Below are positions 26,997-35,817 of a DNA stretch of 64,000 nt, piece after piece; within the stretch, counting starts at the first letter, position 1, and every line of letters starts with the position of its first letter. The stretch is from G963665495 sp963677785. Its GTDB lineage: Bacteria; Desulfobacterota; Desulfovibrionia; Desulfovibrionales; Desulfovibrionaceae. The stretch spans positions 1,922,001 through 1,986,000 of the forward strand of contig CAXXDH010000003.1 in NCBI GenBank assembly GCA_963677785.2. Direction: 5' to 3'. The position numbers and the translations under genes are program-made. The notes beneath the pieces were generated by a model. It searched no databases and had not been told where the DNA came from. It saw nothing but the letters and a program-made list of their open reading frames with translations.

Positions 26997-28103
26997 TCAA
27001 AAAAAACGTTCCACCACTTCCCGCATCCGTTCCAGAAAGATGCGCGTATCGAATTGCCTGGACCGTTCCTCACAGGCCTGGCGCATGGAATGCGCCCGGT
27101 CAGGCGTGAGTTCGGCCACGGCTGCTATCACGTCGTCGGGGCCGGGATCCGGTTTGACGAGCAGGCCGGTTTCTCCCGGCAACAGGCTTTCCTTGAGCCC
27201 GCCTTCCTGTACGCCCACCACCGGTTTTCCGGCGGCCATGGATTCCACGGGCGACATGCCAAAATCCTCATGCTGCGGAATGTAGATGGTGGCGATGCAG
27301 TTGCCCACCAGCTGCTTGAGGCGCGTATCGTCCACCCAGCCCGTAAAGGAAATGTTGGCGGCACCCTGCGCCAGGGCCTTGAGCCGTGGCAGTTCGCTGC
27401 CGCCCGAGGCCACGACCAGCTTTTTATCCGGCATTAGTTTGAAGGCCTTGATGACCACATCGAGACGTTTGAGGGGATCCATACGGGCCGTGGAGAGGTA
27501 ATAGTCTTCCTGGCCCAGCCAGGCGTACTGCTGCGTGTCCACGGGCGGATAGACCACGGTGGAATCCAGTCCGAGGTATTTTTTGATGCGCTCGCGAACA
27601 TGTTGCGAATTGGCAACCACCAGGTCCATGCGCCGGACAGCGGGTTCGTAAAGGGCCTTGAGGCACGGTACGTAGAGCTGCATCAAGGGGCGCTTCCAGG
27701 GCGTGAGATTTTTGAGATGGACCGCGTATTTGTCATAGGCGAAACGGGGCGGCGTATGGCAATAGAGAATGTTCGGGCCGTTCAGATGATTATATACCGC
27801 GGTTGGACTCAGAATGCCGCTGTAAATGACTGCGTCGAAGTCGGCGAGAAATTGCGTCTTGCGCCGGAATGCGTACATCAGCTTGAAGGTTCGTACGCCG
27901 ATGATGCCGCCGCAAGCCTGGAGGTCGACAATCCGCGAGCGGGTCATGGATTCGATGTCGAAACTGTCGGCGGTACGGTAGCCGAAGCAGAGCGTGTCTG
28001 CCAGTTCGTTGGCCAGAGTCAGCGTCAGACGCTCGCCGCCGCCGCGAATACGAAAAAGGTCGTGGACAAGAGCGGTCTTAGGTTTTAGCTTGGTCTTGTT
28101 CAT
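26997..28103 (-). CDS. glycosyltransferase family 4
   Basis: 368 aa, GT-B fold. N-terminal RIRGGGERLTLTLANEL is the acceptor-side loop; the C-terminal half has the nucleotide-sugar site: STARMDPLKRLDVVIKAF and the E-x7-E signature HEDFGMSPVESMAAGKPVVG. It transfers a sugar from a nucleotide donor in the cytoplasm, probably for lipopolysaccharide or exopolysaccharide. It is divergent from a sugar epimerase gene 178 bases away, supporting a role in surface sugar synthesis. No membrane segment is visible. Confidence 0.93.
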   Translation of the reverse strand: MNKTKLKPKTALVHDLFRIRGGGERLTLTLANELADTLCFGYRTADSFDIESMTRSRIVDLQACGGIIGVRTFKLMYAFRRKTQFLADFDAVIYSGILSPTAVYNHLNGPNILYCHTPPRFAYDKYAVHLKNLTPWKRPLMQLYVPCLKALYEPAVRRMDLVVANSQHVRERIKKYLGLDSTVVYPPVDTQQYAWLGQEDYYLSTARMDPLKRLDVVIKAFKLMPDKKLVVASGGSELPRLKALAQGAANISFTGWVDDTRLKQLVGNCIATIYIPQHEDFGMSPVESMAAGKPVVGVQEGGLKESLLPGETGLLVKPDPGPDDVIAAVAELTPDRAHSMRQACEERSRQFDTRIFLERMREVVERFF

Positions 28104-28281
28104 TTAAGATCACATGCCGTGTAATAGGGGTTCAGGAAAAGGACGTATTGTCCGTGTTTGTCTCCATTGGGTGGTTTACCCGTACGATCGCCAATGATTG
28201 CTATACAAACTTTTGCTTTTTGTGTAGTGGCAAATTCAGTTCATTGTCCGTTATGAGATATACAAAAGGGGTACATAACAT

Positions 28282-29250
28282 ATGAAAGCTCTTGTCACCG
28301 GTGGCGCAGGATTCATCGGTTCGCATTTGGTTGATGCGCTGCTGGAGCGGGGATGCCGTGTCACCGCCATAGACGACCTGAGTACGGGTAAGATAGAAAA
28401 TATCAAACGGCATCTGGAAAATCCGAATTTTTTGTTTGCCAGGGCCTCGATACTTGACGAACCTGTTCTGGACCGGCTTGCCGCGCAGTCCAATGTCATT
28501 TTTCATCTCGCCGCAGCGGTGGGGGTGGACCTTATCGTCAAGCATCCGGTCCGGACCATCGAAACCAACGTCCGCGGCAGCGAAGCGGTTTTGAAGGCAG
28601 CGCTGCGCTACCAGTGCCGCGTACTCCTGGCCAGCACTTCCGAAGTCTACGGCAAGGGGGCCAAGTCGCCTTTTTTCGAAGAGGACGACGTGTTGCTGGG
28701 CGCCACGAGCAAAAGCCGCTGGGCCTACGCCATCAGCAAAATGCTCGACGAGAGCCTGGGCTTTGCCTACGACCAGGAGCACGATCTGCGGGTGGACATC
28801 ATGCGCTTGTTCAACACGGTCGGGCCGCGTCAGACCGGACGCTACGGCATGGTTATTCCGCGCTTCATGACGCAGGCTCTGAAGGGCGAACCCATCACCG
28901 TATACGGAGACGGCAGGCAGACCCGCTGCTTTTGCGATGTTCAGGACGTCATCCGGGCCATGATCGGCCTGGTGGAGAGCAAGACCGATACCGCCAGGGT
29001 GTACAATATCGGCGGCAACAGGGAAATTTCCATTGAGGATCTGGCCTTGCTGATCAAAGAGAGCGCGGGCAGCAATTCGGAGATTGTCAAGGTGCCTTAC
29101 AGCGAGGCCTATGCACCGGGCTTCGAAGATATGATGCGCCGTCTTCCGGACACCGGACGGATCCGCAAGCACATCGGCTGGGCCCCGGCAATCAGCCTGG
29201 AGCAGACTCTTCAACGGGTCAAAGAGTACATTCTTGCCAATAATATGTAA
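28282..29250 (+). CDS. NAD-dependent sugar epimerase/dehydratase (extended SDR)
   Basis: 322 aa. Rossmann motif GGAGFIGSHLVDAL at residues 7-20, then DDLSTG, HLAAAVGVD, and the catalytic YAISK (Y149, K153) with ASTSEVYG before it. It acts on a nucleotide sugar; the profile (VYGDGRQTRCFCDVQDV and MRRLPDTGRIRKHIGW) fits the UDP-glucuronate decarboxylase / UDP-glucose 4-epimerase group, without deciding between them. GGGG precedes the ATG by about 8 bases. First gene of a plus-strand run running through argC. Confidence 0.93.
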   Translation: MKALVTGGAGFIGSHLVDALLERGCRVTAIDDLSTGKIENIKRHLENPNFLFARASILDEPVLDRLAAQSNVIFHLAAAVGVDLIVKHPVRTIETNVRGSEAVLKAALRYQCRVLLASTSEVYGKGAKSPFFEEDDVLLGATSKSRWAYAISKMLDESLGFAYDQEHDLRVDIMRLFNTVGPRQTGRYGMVIPRFMTQALKGEPITVYGDGRQTRCFCDVQDVIRAMIGLVESKTDTARVYNIGGNREISIEDLALLIKESAGSNSEIVKVPYSEAYAPGFEDMMRRLPDTGRIRKHIGWAPAISLEQTLQRVKEYILANNM

Positions 29251-29294
29251 TTTTTTGTCTCAAAGGCATCCCAACGGATGCAGGAGTACTGAAG

Positions 29295-30473
29295 ATGTTA
29301 AATAAAAGCCGGCTGTTGACTCCGGGCCCCACGCCTATCCCTGAGGAAGTCCGCTTGGCCATGGCCAGGGATATGATTCACCACCGCAAGCCGGAATTCA
29401 AACAGATCATGGGTGAAATCCGGGAAGGGCTTCGCCTACTATTCGGAACGCAACGCGACGTGCTGACATTGTCCTGCTCGGGAACCGGGGCAATGTGCGC
29501 GTCGCTGCATACGTGTTTTGCAGCCGGGGAAAAGGTAATTGTCGTCAAGGGCGGCAAATTCGGCGAACGCTGGGTGGATATCGCCGCCTCGCAGGGATTG
29601 GTGCCCGTGGTGCTGGAGATTCCCTGGGGCCAGGCCGTGATCCCGCAGCAGGTGGAAGAAGCGCTCGATGCCAATCCGGACGCCGCCGGCGTGCTGGTCC
29701 AGGCCTCGGAAACCTCCACGGGCGTGCTGCATCCTATCCGTGAAATTGCCGCGCTGACCAGCAAGCGGGGTATCCTGAGCGTTGTCGACGGCATCTCGGC
29801 CGTGGGTATTTCGCCCTGCCCCATGGACGCCTGGGAGATAGACGTTTTGCTCACCGGGTCGCAAAAGGGGTTGATGCTGCCTCCGGGGCTGGGGTTTGTC
29901 TGCCTGAGCGAGCGGGCCGAAAAAAAGGCACTGGCCAAAGGTCCGGGCAATTATTATTTCAATCTGACAGGCGAGGAAAGTAAACTGCAGGCCAACCAGT
30001 CGCTGTTTACCACCTCCGTCAGCCTGGTAGTCGGCCTGCAGGCCAGCCTCAAGCTGTTTCGGGAACTCGGGCTGGATGCGCTGTACGCAAAACAGTGGGC
30101 CCTGACCATGCTGGCGCGCGAAAGCGTCAAGGCCATGGGACTGCCACTGCTGGTCAAGGATCATTTCACCTGGGGCCTGACATCCGTGCTGATGCCAGAG
30201 GGCGTGGACGGGGGCGCGGTGCTCAAGGTCGCCGCCGAACAGTACGGCGTGATCATGGCCGGGGGCCAGGACCATCTGAAAAACAGGATCGTCCGTATCG
30301 GACATATGGGCCATGTGGACTGGGCAGATGTGGCCGCGGGCGTGTACGCCCTGGCCGAATCCTTCCGGACCTGCGGGGGCTACATCGGCGCTCGCGACTA
30401 TCTGGAATGCGGACTTGCCGCCTACCGGGAGGCCATGGATCCGTCCGGCCGCAACAGTCTGCCTGCATTGTAG
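29295..30473 (+). CDS. PLP-dependent aminotransferase, class V (alanine-glyoxylate / serine-pyruvate type)
   Basis: 392 aa. Starts LLTPGPTPIPEEVRLAM, the hallmark of this family, with HHRKPEFKQIM, the PLP lysine in TGSQKGLMLPPG (K191) and IRIGHMGHVD-like RIVRIGHMGHVDW near the C-terminus. The reaction moves an amino group between an amino acid (Ala or Ser) and glyoxylate or pyruvate; in sulfate reducers it may supply serine or glycine metabolism. AGGAG precedes the ATG by 9-10 bases. It follows the epimerase gene by 44 bases and precedes DUF1844 by 18, so all are likely one operon. Confidence 0.94.
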   Translation: MLNKSRLLTPGPTPIPEEVRLAMARDMIHHRKPEFKQIMGEIREGLRLLFGTQRDVLTLSCSGTGAMCASLHTCFAAGEKVIVVKGGKFGERWVDIAASQGLVPVVLEIPWGQAVIPQQVEEALDANPDAAGVLVQASETSTGVLHPIREIAALTSKRGILSVVDGISAVGISPCPMDAWEIDVLLTGSQKGLMLPPGLGFVCLSERAEKKALAKGPGNYYFNLTGEESKLQANQSLFTTSVSLVVGLQASLKLFRELGLDALYAKQWALTMLARESVKAMGLPLLVKDHFTWGLTSVLMPEGVDGGAVLKVAAEQYGVIMAGGQDHLKNRIVRIGHMGHVDWADVAAGVYALAESFRTCGGYIGARDYLECGLAAYREAMDPSGRNSLPAL

Positions 30474-30491
30474 CCAAAGGAGCACATCGCT

Positions 30492-30872
30492 ATGTCTACT
30501 GATGAAAGAGAATCTAAATCCGCTGAAACAGGCGCGGAAGGAAAAAAAGGCTGCGGCTGCGCGGCCGAAGATCCTTCCAAACCTTCGGGCTTTGACCCGG
30601 ACGCCACCGGCAATGCCACGTACGGCTTGCCTAAGGTGACCTTCAGCACCTTCATCCTGTCGCTCAGTTCCTCCTGCATGGTGCAGCTGGGGGAGGTGCC
30701 CGAGCCGGAAAACGGCCAGATGATGAAGAATCTGCCCATGGCAAAGCATACCATCGACATTTTGAGCATGCTCAAGGACAAGACTTCCAAGTGCCTGGAC
30801 CCGGACGAGGCCCGGCTGCTGGAAGGCATACTGTACGAGCTGCGGATGAAATACGTGATGTTGACCGATTAG
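30492..30872 (+). CDS. DUF1844 protein
   Basis: 126 aa. A disordered, Cys-containing N-terminus (KKGCGCAAED) is followed by the DUF1844 domain (VTFSTFILSLSSSCMVQLGEV, then MAKHTIDILSMLKDKT and EGILYELRMKYV). The domain is a small helical cytoplasmic module of unknown function, common in deltaproteobacteria and Acidobacteria. AAGGAG lies nine bases before the ATG. It is placed directly before argC, 19 bases apart. Confidence 0.93.
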   Translation: MSTDERESKSAETGAEGKKGCGCAAEDPSKPSGFDPDATGNATYGLPKVTFSTFILSLSSSCMVQLGEVPEPENGQMMKNLPMAKHTIDILSMLKDKTSKCLDPDEARLLEGILYELRMKYVMLTD

Positions 30873-30891
30873 GGGCATAGGGAGCAAAAAA

Positions 30892-31941
30892 ATGGCGTCG
30901 ATTTCCGTTGGTTTGGTTGGTGTTACCGGCTATACCGGCATGGAACTGCTGCGGCTGTTGCTGCCGCATCCGTCTTTTGAACTGGTGCGGGTGACATCCA
31001 GGGCCCAGGCCTGCAAAAAGCTGGTCGAGCTGTTTCCTTTTCTGGCCAAGACCCGCTACGCCGGGCTGGAAGTTACTGCGCCGGATCCGGACGACCTGGC
31101 TTCCTCCTGCGATCTGGTTTTTCTGGCCGTCCCCCATGGCGCGGCCATGGAGCTGGTGGTGCCGCTGCGCCGCCGCGGGCTCAAGGTGGTCGACTTCAGC
31201 GCGGACTTCCGTTTGCGGGAAAAGGCCGTGTACGAGCAGTGGTACAAGCCGCATATCGCGCCCGAGTTGATCGAAGAAGCCGTGTACGGCGTGCCCGAGC
31301 TCTATCGCGACGCCCTGGCCAAGACTTCTCTGGCAGCCAATCCGGGCTGCTATCCCACGTCCGCCATTCTGGGGCTGGCTCCGGCGCTCAAAAAGGAGCT
31401 GATCGATACGGACGGCATTGTGGTGGATTCCAAGTCCGGCGCCACGGGAGCGGGCCGCAAGGCAGCCCAGGCCAGCCTGTTCTGCGAGGTCTCGGACTCG
31501 TTTCGCGCCTACGGCATCGGCAAGCACCGCCATACGCCCGAGATCGAACAGGAACTCGGCGTGCTGGCGGGCAAATCCGTCACGGTTTCCTTCAATCCGC
31601 ACCTGCTGCCCATAAACAGGGGCATCTTATCCACCATCTATACTCGTCTGCGCAAAGAAGCGTATACGGAAGATGTGGTCGAGCTGTACCAGAAATTTTA
31701 TGAGTATGATCCCTGGGTCCGGGTGCAGCCCGCGGGCAAGCTGCCGGAAACACGGCACGTACGCGGCACCATGTACTGCGACATCGGCCTGGTGGCGGAC
31801 CAGCGTACCGGCCGCCTGGTGATCGTCTCCACCATCGACAATCTCTGCCGCGGCGCTTCGGGCCAGGCCCTGGCCTGCGCCAACCTGATGTGCGGCCTGC
31901 CCGTGTCCGAAGGACTCGACCTGCCGCCCTTGATGCCTTAG
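30892..31941 (+). CDS. argC: N-acetyl-gamma-glutamyl-phosphate reductase
   Basis: 349 aa, normal length. N-terminal NADP-binding GVTGYTGMELLRLLLPHP, and the catalytic cysteine in LAANPGCYPTSAILGL (C153), followed by SGATGAGRKA and HRHTPEIEQEL. It reduces N-acetylglutamyl phosphate to the semialdehyde, the third step of arginine synthesis. GGGAG precedes the ATG by seven bases. Other arg genes are not in the window, so the gene is separated from the rest of the pathway. A clear terminator follows. Confidence 0.98.
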   Translation: MASISVGLVGVTGYTGMELLRLLLPHPSFELVRVTSRAQACKKLVELFPFLAKTRYAGLEVTAPDPDDLASSCDLVFLAVPHGAAMELVVPLRRRGLKVVDFSADFRLREKAVYEQWYKPHIAPELIEEAVYGVPELYRDALAKTSLAANPGCYPTSAILGLAPALKKELIDTDGIVVDSKSGATGAGRKAAQASLFCEVSDSFRAYGIGKHRHTPEIEQELGVLAGKSVTVSFNPHLLPINRGILSTIYTRLRKEAYTEDVVELYQKFYEYDPWVRVQPAGKLPETRHVRGTMYCDIGLVADQRTGRLVIVSTIDNLCRGASGQALACANLMCGLPVSEGLDLPPLMP

Positions 31942-31983
31942 GCAGACGTATTATACCGCGCAGCAAATGCGCAACGGATATTC

Positions 31984-32020
31984 AGGACCGTGAGGCCGCA
32001 AGGCTGAGCGGTCCTTTTTT
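31984..32020 (+). terminator. Rho-independent terminator after argC
   Basis: AGGACCG pairs with CGGTCCT around an inner GAGGC/GC-rich loop, followed by TTTTTT. Confidence 0.85.
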
Positions 32021-32099
32021 GTGGGGAGGGTATGCTGTTGCCTCCAATCAGCGTAGATGCAAGCCGGATAGTTTTTGAAGGTGTGCACTGCTCCAATAC

Positions 32100-32132
32100 T
32101 TGACGTGATATCAAAAAATGTTATCATTTTTT
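32100..32132 (+). promoter_or_regulatory. hicAB promoter with overlapping inverted-repeat operator
   Basis: TTGACG (32100-32105), 16-base spacer, TATCAT (32122-32127). AAAAAATG-TTAT-CATTTTTT (32113-32132) overlaps the -10, as expected for autoregulation by a HicB antitoxin. The predicted start falls at or next to the hicA ATG, and no ribosome site is visible. Confidence 0.6.
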
Positions 32133-32134
32133 AT

Positions 32135-32389
32135 ATGAATGCGAAACACCGTCAGACGCTTCAGGCTTTTTTTTACATGCCAGCGTCAGGAACTATCCGT
32201 TGGAAGGATATCGAGAAGCTGTTGCTGGCTGTCGGATGTCGGAGGGAAGAAGGACGGGGGTCGCGGGTGCGATTTTATTTTAATCAGCAAGTAGCTGTTT
32301 TTCACAGACCACACCCGAAGCCGGAAACGGATAAAGGCGCGGTCAAGGCAGTAAGATCCTTTTTGGAAGAAATAGGAGTAACGCCATGA
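32135..32389 (+). CDS. hicA: HicA-family mRNA interferase toxin
   Basis: 84 aa starting MNAKHRQTLQAFF. The HicA core is clear: IRWKDIEKLLLAVGCRREEG, GRGSRVRFYF, and the catalytic-site histidine in VAVFHRPHPKPETDKGAV. HicA toxins cut mRNA until bound by HicB. The stop overlaps the hicB ATG (ATGA), giving translational coupling. The frame is open to 32075, but the upstream residues are not part of the family. This is the 'SGRGSRV' subgroup of HicA that pairs with HicB carrying a C-terminal HTH-like segment. Confidence 0.95.
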   Translation: MNAKHRQTLQAFFYMPASGTIRWKDIEKLLLAVGCRREEGRGSRVRFYFNQQVAVFHRPHPKPETDKGAVKAVRSFLEEIGVTP

Positions 32390-32733
32390 ATGTGTTAAAA
32401 TATAAAGAATGGTCCGGAGTTTTTGAATTTGAGCCAGAAGATGATTGTTTTCATGGGCGCGTATTGGGTATCCGGGATACGGTTCATTTCTCTGGCAGGT
32501 CCGTTGATGAATTGAAACAGTCCCTGGCAGATTCTGTGGAGGACTACCTGGAAGCATGCTCCTCCGTGGGAAAGAGTCCGGAAAAGCCTTATTCCGGAAG
32601 AATCCTTTTCCGTGCGCCGGAGCACGTGCACAGGCTTGCTGATCAAGCAGCAGCTATAACAGGGAAGAGTTTGAATTCCTTCGCCGTTGAAGCCGTCGAA
32701 CGTGCCGCCCGAGAAATTATGAAACAGAGCTGA
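32386..32733 (+). CDS. hicB: HicB-family antitoxin
   Basis: 115 aa. N-terminal HicB domain (YKEWSGVFEFEPEDDCFHGRV, then FSGRSVDELKQSLADSVEDYLEAC) and a C-terminal ribbon-helix-helix-like DNA-binding segment (IVFRAPEHVH-type: GRILFRAPEHVHRLADQAA, then KSLNSFAVEAVERAAREI). It binds and neutralises HicA and is expected to repress its own promoter through the inverted repeat at 32113-32132. Gene order toxin first is usual for this group. Confidence 0.95.
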   Translation: MNVLKYKEWSGVFEFEPEDDCFHGRVLGIRDTVHFSGRSVDELKQSLADSVEDYLEACSSVGKSPEKPYSGRILFRAPEHVHRLADQAAAITGKSLNSFAVEAVERAAREIMKQS

Positions 32734-32829
32734 TTTAAAAGAGTAAACAGGCAGGATAAGAAGAGATATCCCTACGTTTGCTGACGGAGGGCTTCGTTCA
32801 AGAGAAGGTTATGGTGTTCGTGGTCTGGG

Positions 32830-33312
32830 TTACTTTTCAAAGAGGGCTTTCTTAGCTGCTTCGCTCAAAATATCAACAATAATATCACGTATACCGGAGG
32901 CAGTCGAACTTCCTACTTTCTTCAGAGTTTCTTTGAAGCGGAAGGATGCGACCTGAAACCTGGAGGAATCCTTGGTTAACTCCTCTAAATCAGATCGAAA
33001 TTGTGCTAATTCTTCAGGTGTAAGCTTTGCTCCGATTTCGGCCAATTCGGTCGCAGAGTCGATCTTTCGCTGTGTCCAAGGGAAAGGGCTTCCACATTTA
33101 TGACAAAAAGCTGGAGGGGTGAATGTGGCCCCAATAACTATTACACCACATTCATAATAACCCCGGATAGTTTCATTGCAGTTGGGGCAATGGGTGATTG
33201 TTTTTTCGCCACACTTTGAACAATATTCTTCTCGACACTCTGGGTTGGCATCCACAGAGGAAGTAGATACATGGCCGTTTGGACATACTTCTGCAATATG
33301 GTATCTACCCAT
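32830..33312 (-). CDS. DUF2321 zinc-ribbon protein
   Basis: 160 aa. Three pairs of cysteines in the first 75 residues (CPNGHVSTSSVDANPE, YCSKCGEKTITHCPNCNETIRGYY and FCHKCGSPFPW) form zinc-binding knuckles typical of DUF2321. The C-terminal 85 residues are helical (TPEELAQFRSDLEELTKD) and end KKALFEK. No function is known. AGGGA lies seven bases before the ATG. It follows hicAB in a small accessory patch and is not linked to it by strand. Confidence 0.88.
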   Translation of the reverse strand: MGRYHIAEVCPNGHVSTSSVDANPECREEYCSKCGEKTITHCPNCNETIRGYYECGVIVIGATFTPPAFCHKCGSPFPWTQRKIDSATELAEIGAKLTPEELAQFRSDLEELTKDSSRFQVASFRFKETLKKVGSSTASGIRDIIVDILSEAAKKALFEK

Positions 33313-33489
33313 GGGATCCCTTTTTTATGTATACATTTTTTATAACCTATCAGCGTTGTTGTTGACAGGCAAGCAATGTGCTTTTTGAAAATGAAGTCCA
33401 AACTTTGATTAGGGCGTCCCCGCCCCTTTTCAGCACGTTTCGTAGCTATTTTGCAGGGCGTTGGCGCCGGACAGCGCTGGAAAAGAAGA

Positions 33490-34212
33490 CTAGCGGTAGG
33501 TCAGGTTGGTTTCCCAACTCGAACTGCTGACGCGGATGGCTTCGCGTACGGCGGCTTCGTCTTTTTCCTCAAAGGCTTTTAAAATGGCTTTGTGGTCTTT
33601 GAGCGCTACTTCGGGCAGGGTTCTCATGGAGGTCTCAATGGAGGCGTCAAAGAGTTCCATCATGGTTTCGCCGATGCGGATGACAAGGGGGTTGTGCGTG
33701 GCATGCAGTACGGCCATGTGGAAGGCCAGGTCGTAGCGCGAGTCCTGCACATTGGAGGAGAGCGCCTTTTCCAGATCGCGTATCGCGCCCCGGATGCGGA
33801 CCAGATCCTGGGGCGTGGCCCGGTGCATGGCCATGATCGTATAGGCGGGTTCAAACATGGCCCGCAGTTCGAGCATGTCCTTTGTGACACCTTTTGCCAG
33901 GATCATCTGAAACACCAAGGAGTTCAAGGCGTCCTCGCTCGGGTGTTCGCGGACCCGTGTGCCTTGCCCGCGCCGGACTTCCAGGATGCCCATGGCCTGC
34001 AGCATCTTGATGGCTTCGCGTACGCTTGATTTGCCTACGCCGAGGTTGCGGGTGAGTTCGGCTTCGGAAGGGAGATAATCTCCGGGGGCCAGTTCGTCGT
34101 TGATCAAGGCTTGCTTGATACGCTCAATGACGAGCAAAACCACAGACCCCTGTTGCAATGGGGTGGAAAGTGAATCGCTTGAAAAGGGGGCTGCCTTACG
34201 CGGTAGAGCCAT
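33490..34212 (-). CDS. GntR-family (FadR/FCD) transcriptional regulator
   Basis: 240 aa. N-terminal winged helix (residues about 25-90: IERIKQALINDELAPGDYLP, SEAELTRNLGVGKSSVREAI, LQAMGILEVRRGQGTRV) and a C-terminal all-helical FCD effector domain (ELRAMFEPAYTIMAMHRA, then FHMAVLHATHNPLVIRI with the metal-ligand histidines). It is last in the TRAP/asparaginase/LarA gene run on the same strand, so it is the likely controller, responding to a carboxylate substrate; the ATGTC-N4-GACAT palindrome before dctP is its likely operator (inference). Confidence 0.93.
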   Translation of the reverse strand: MALPRKAAPFSSDSLSTPLQQGSVVLLVIERIKQALINDELAPGDYLPSEAELTRNLGVGKSSVREAIKMLQAMGILEVRRGQGTRVREHPSEDALNSLVFQMILAKGVTKDMLELRAMFEPAYTIMAMHRATPQDLVRIRGAIRDLEKALSSNVQDSRYDLAFHMAVLHATHNPLVIRIGETMMELFDASIETSMRTLPEVALKDHKAILKAFEEKDEAAVREAIRVSSSSWETNLTYR

Positions 34213-34418
34213 GACGGTATCCTAAAAGACTATTATATACGAATCCCGCGTGGATGCAGGATCAAAAACAATGTCAAAATGATTGGCTGAACAGTTGAAG
34301 ATGTATGCAAGTAACCTGCTCAAATAGCATTACATATGATCCGAAACCAGTGCTTGTCAAGGCATGCGCAGCCGTCAGTCCCGGGCGCCTGCCGCATGGG
34401 AATCAGCTTTTGCTGTTT

Positions 34419-35672
34419 TCAGGTCTGTTGCCGCAAGGGCAGGGTGGAGCCCCCGTACGGCATAATGATAATCGAGGCTTCAGTTCCCTTTTGGGCCATG
34501 GCAGCATCCAGCGCGGACTGGACGGTCTCAAAAGGGCGCATGAACAAAGTACGGACAAAGTCCGGCTCCATTTCCGAAACAAGGTAGATTTCCGCGTTTT
34601 CCAGAACCAGGGCAATGGCCGCGGCTTTGTGCCCGCCAAGTTGGAAATCGCTGGAGATGCGTTCCACAAGGGCTTGCGGTGTAGGAGCGGTGGTGATCCA
34701 GTTTTCGAAGACAGCCTCGCCCAGTCCTTCTTTGCATGACCCGGCCAGAATGATAATCCCCCCTTTCTTGACCGCATGTTTGGCGTTGTCCAGGGCTTTC
34801 TGCGTCTGGTACAGATTGAGGTCCTTGGGTGCGCCGCCCTGCGAGACAATCACGATATCGGCCGGTTCGGAAATGGGCACTCCGTAGAGCCTGTCCAAAA
34901 AGCGGCAGCCCTGGCGGTGGGCTTCAATGTAGTGGCCGGCGACCGCGTAGATGATCTCCTTATGTGCGTCCAGCACGACGTTGACAATAAAATCGATCGG
35001 GCAAAACGAGATGGCTTCTTCCAGATCCGTGCGTACGGGGTTGTCTTCCAGGCGTCCGGCCACGGCCTCCGGGCGTACCATGAAACGGTGGTTGGCCTGG
35101 ATGGCGTCACGGGTCGAAACGCCGGGCATGATGGCCTTGGCCCCTCCGCTGTACCCGGCGAAATAGTGGTATTCTATGTTGCCCAAACAAATGCGTCGGT
35201 CGGCTTCTGCAACGGTTCTGCAGATGGCAACCGGCGTGCCGCTGGTTGTCCGTCCCAGGTTCACGAAATCCTCCTCGCTGCTGTCTATGCAGCGTATGGT
35301 ACGGAGAATTTCGGCCCCCACCAGCTTTTCTTTTTCAGCGGGCGTATGCTGGCGGTGGCTGCCCAGAGCGAAAACAATGGTAATGTCTTTTTCCCGTACC
35401 CCAGCCTCCCGGAGTGCGTCGAGCAGACAGGGCAGTATGTTTTTTGACGGCAAGGGTCGGGTGATGTCGCTGGTGACAATGGCGACCGTTTCGCCGGGAT
35501 TGACGCAGTGCTTCAAACGCGGCGTACCAATGGGAGCGGTCAGGGCCGCGCGTACGGCCTCCGTTCCCCGAAGCTCTGCTTCCAGGGGGCTGGGTTCGAG
35601 CACAGCGATAAGGTTCGCATCCGGAACGTCTACGGCTTGTGGTGTTTCGCCAAAACCTATCTCAAGTTTCAC
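34419..35672 (-). CDS. larA: LarA-family nickel-pincer racemase/epimerase-like protein
   Basis: 417 aa from GTG 35672, preceded by AGGGGAG; an in-frame ATG at 35696 has no such site. LarA enzymes use nickel in a pincer nucleotide bound to Lys to interconvert D- and L-lactate or other 2-hydroxy acids. Seen: VTSDITRPLPSKN, FALGSHRQHT (catalytic His), YHYFAGYSGGAKAIMPG (second His and the cofactor Lys) and VSQGGAPKDLNLYQTQKAL. The family is now known to cover several 2-hydroxy-acid substrates, and in this operon malate or a related acid is as likely as lactate. The cofactor genes larB/C/E are not in the window. Confidence 0.93.
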   Translation of the reverse strand: MKLEIGFGETPQAVDVPDANLIAVLEPSPLEAELRGTEAVRAALTAPIGTPRLKHCVNPGETVAIVTSDITRPLPSKNILPCLLDALREAGVREKDITIVFALGSHRQHTPAEKEKLVGAEILRTIRCIDSSEEDFVNLGRTTSGTPVAICRTVAEADRRICLGNIEYHYFAGYSGGAKAIMPGVSTRDAIQANHRFMVRPEAVAGRLEDNPVRTDLEEAISFCPIDFIVNVVLDAHKEIIYAVAGHYIEAHRQGCRFLDRLYGVPISEPADIVIVSQGGAPKDLNLYQTQKALDNAKHAVKKGGIIILAGSCKEGLGEAVFENWITTAPTPQALVERISSDFQLGGHKAAAIALVLENAEIYLVSEMEPDFVRTLFMRPFETVQSALDAAMAQKGTEASIIIMPYGGSTLPLRQQT

Positions 35673-35817
35673 GTGGCTCCCCTGGAATTTCTGCATCAGG
35701 TTGTTTCAGAGCAAAACGGGTTGCTGGTTGCGCCGGAGCTAACGGCCGGAAGGAGAAAACGCGGACGGACAAGAAAACCGGCGGCAGAGCAAAGGACGGA
35801 ATGCCGGCAGTAGCCGT

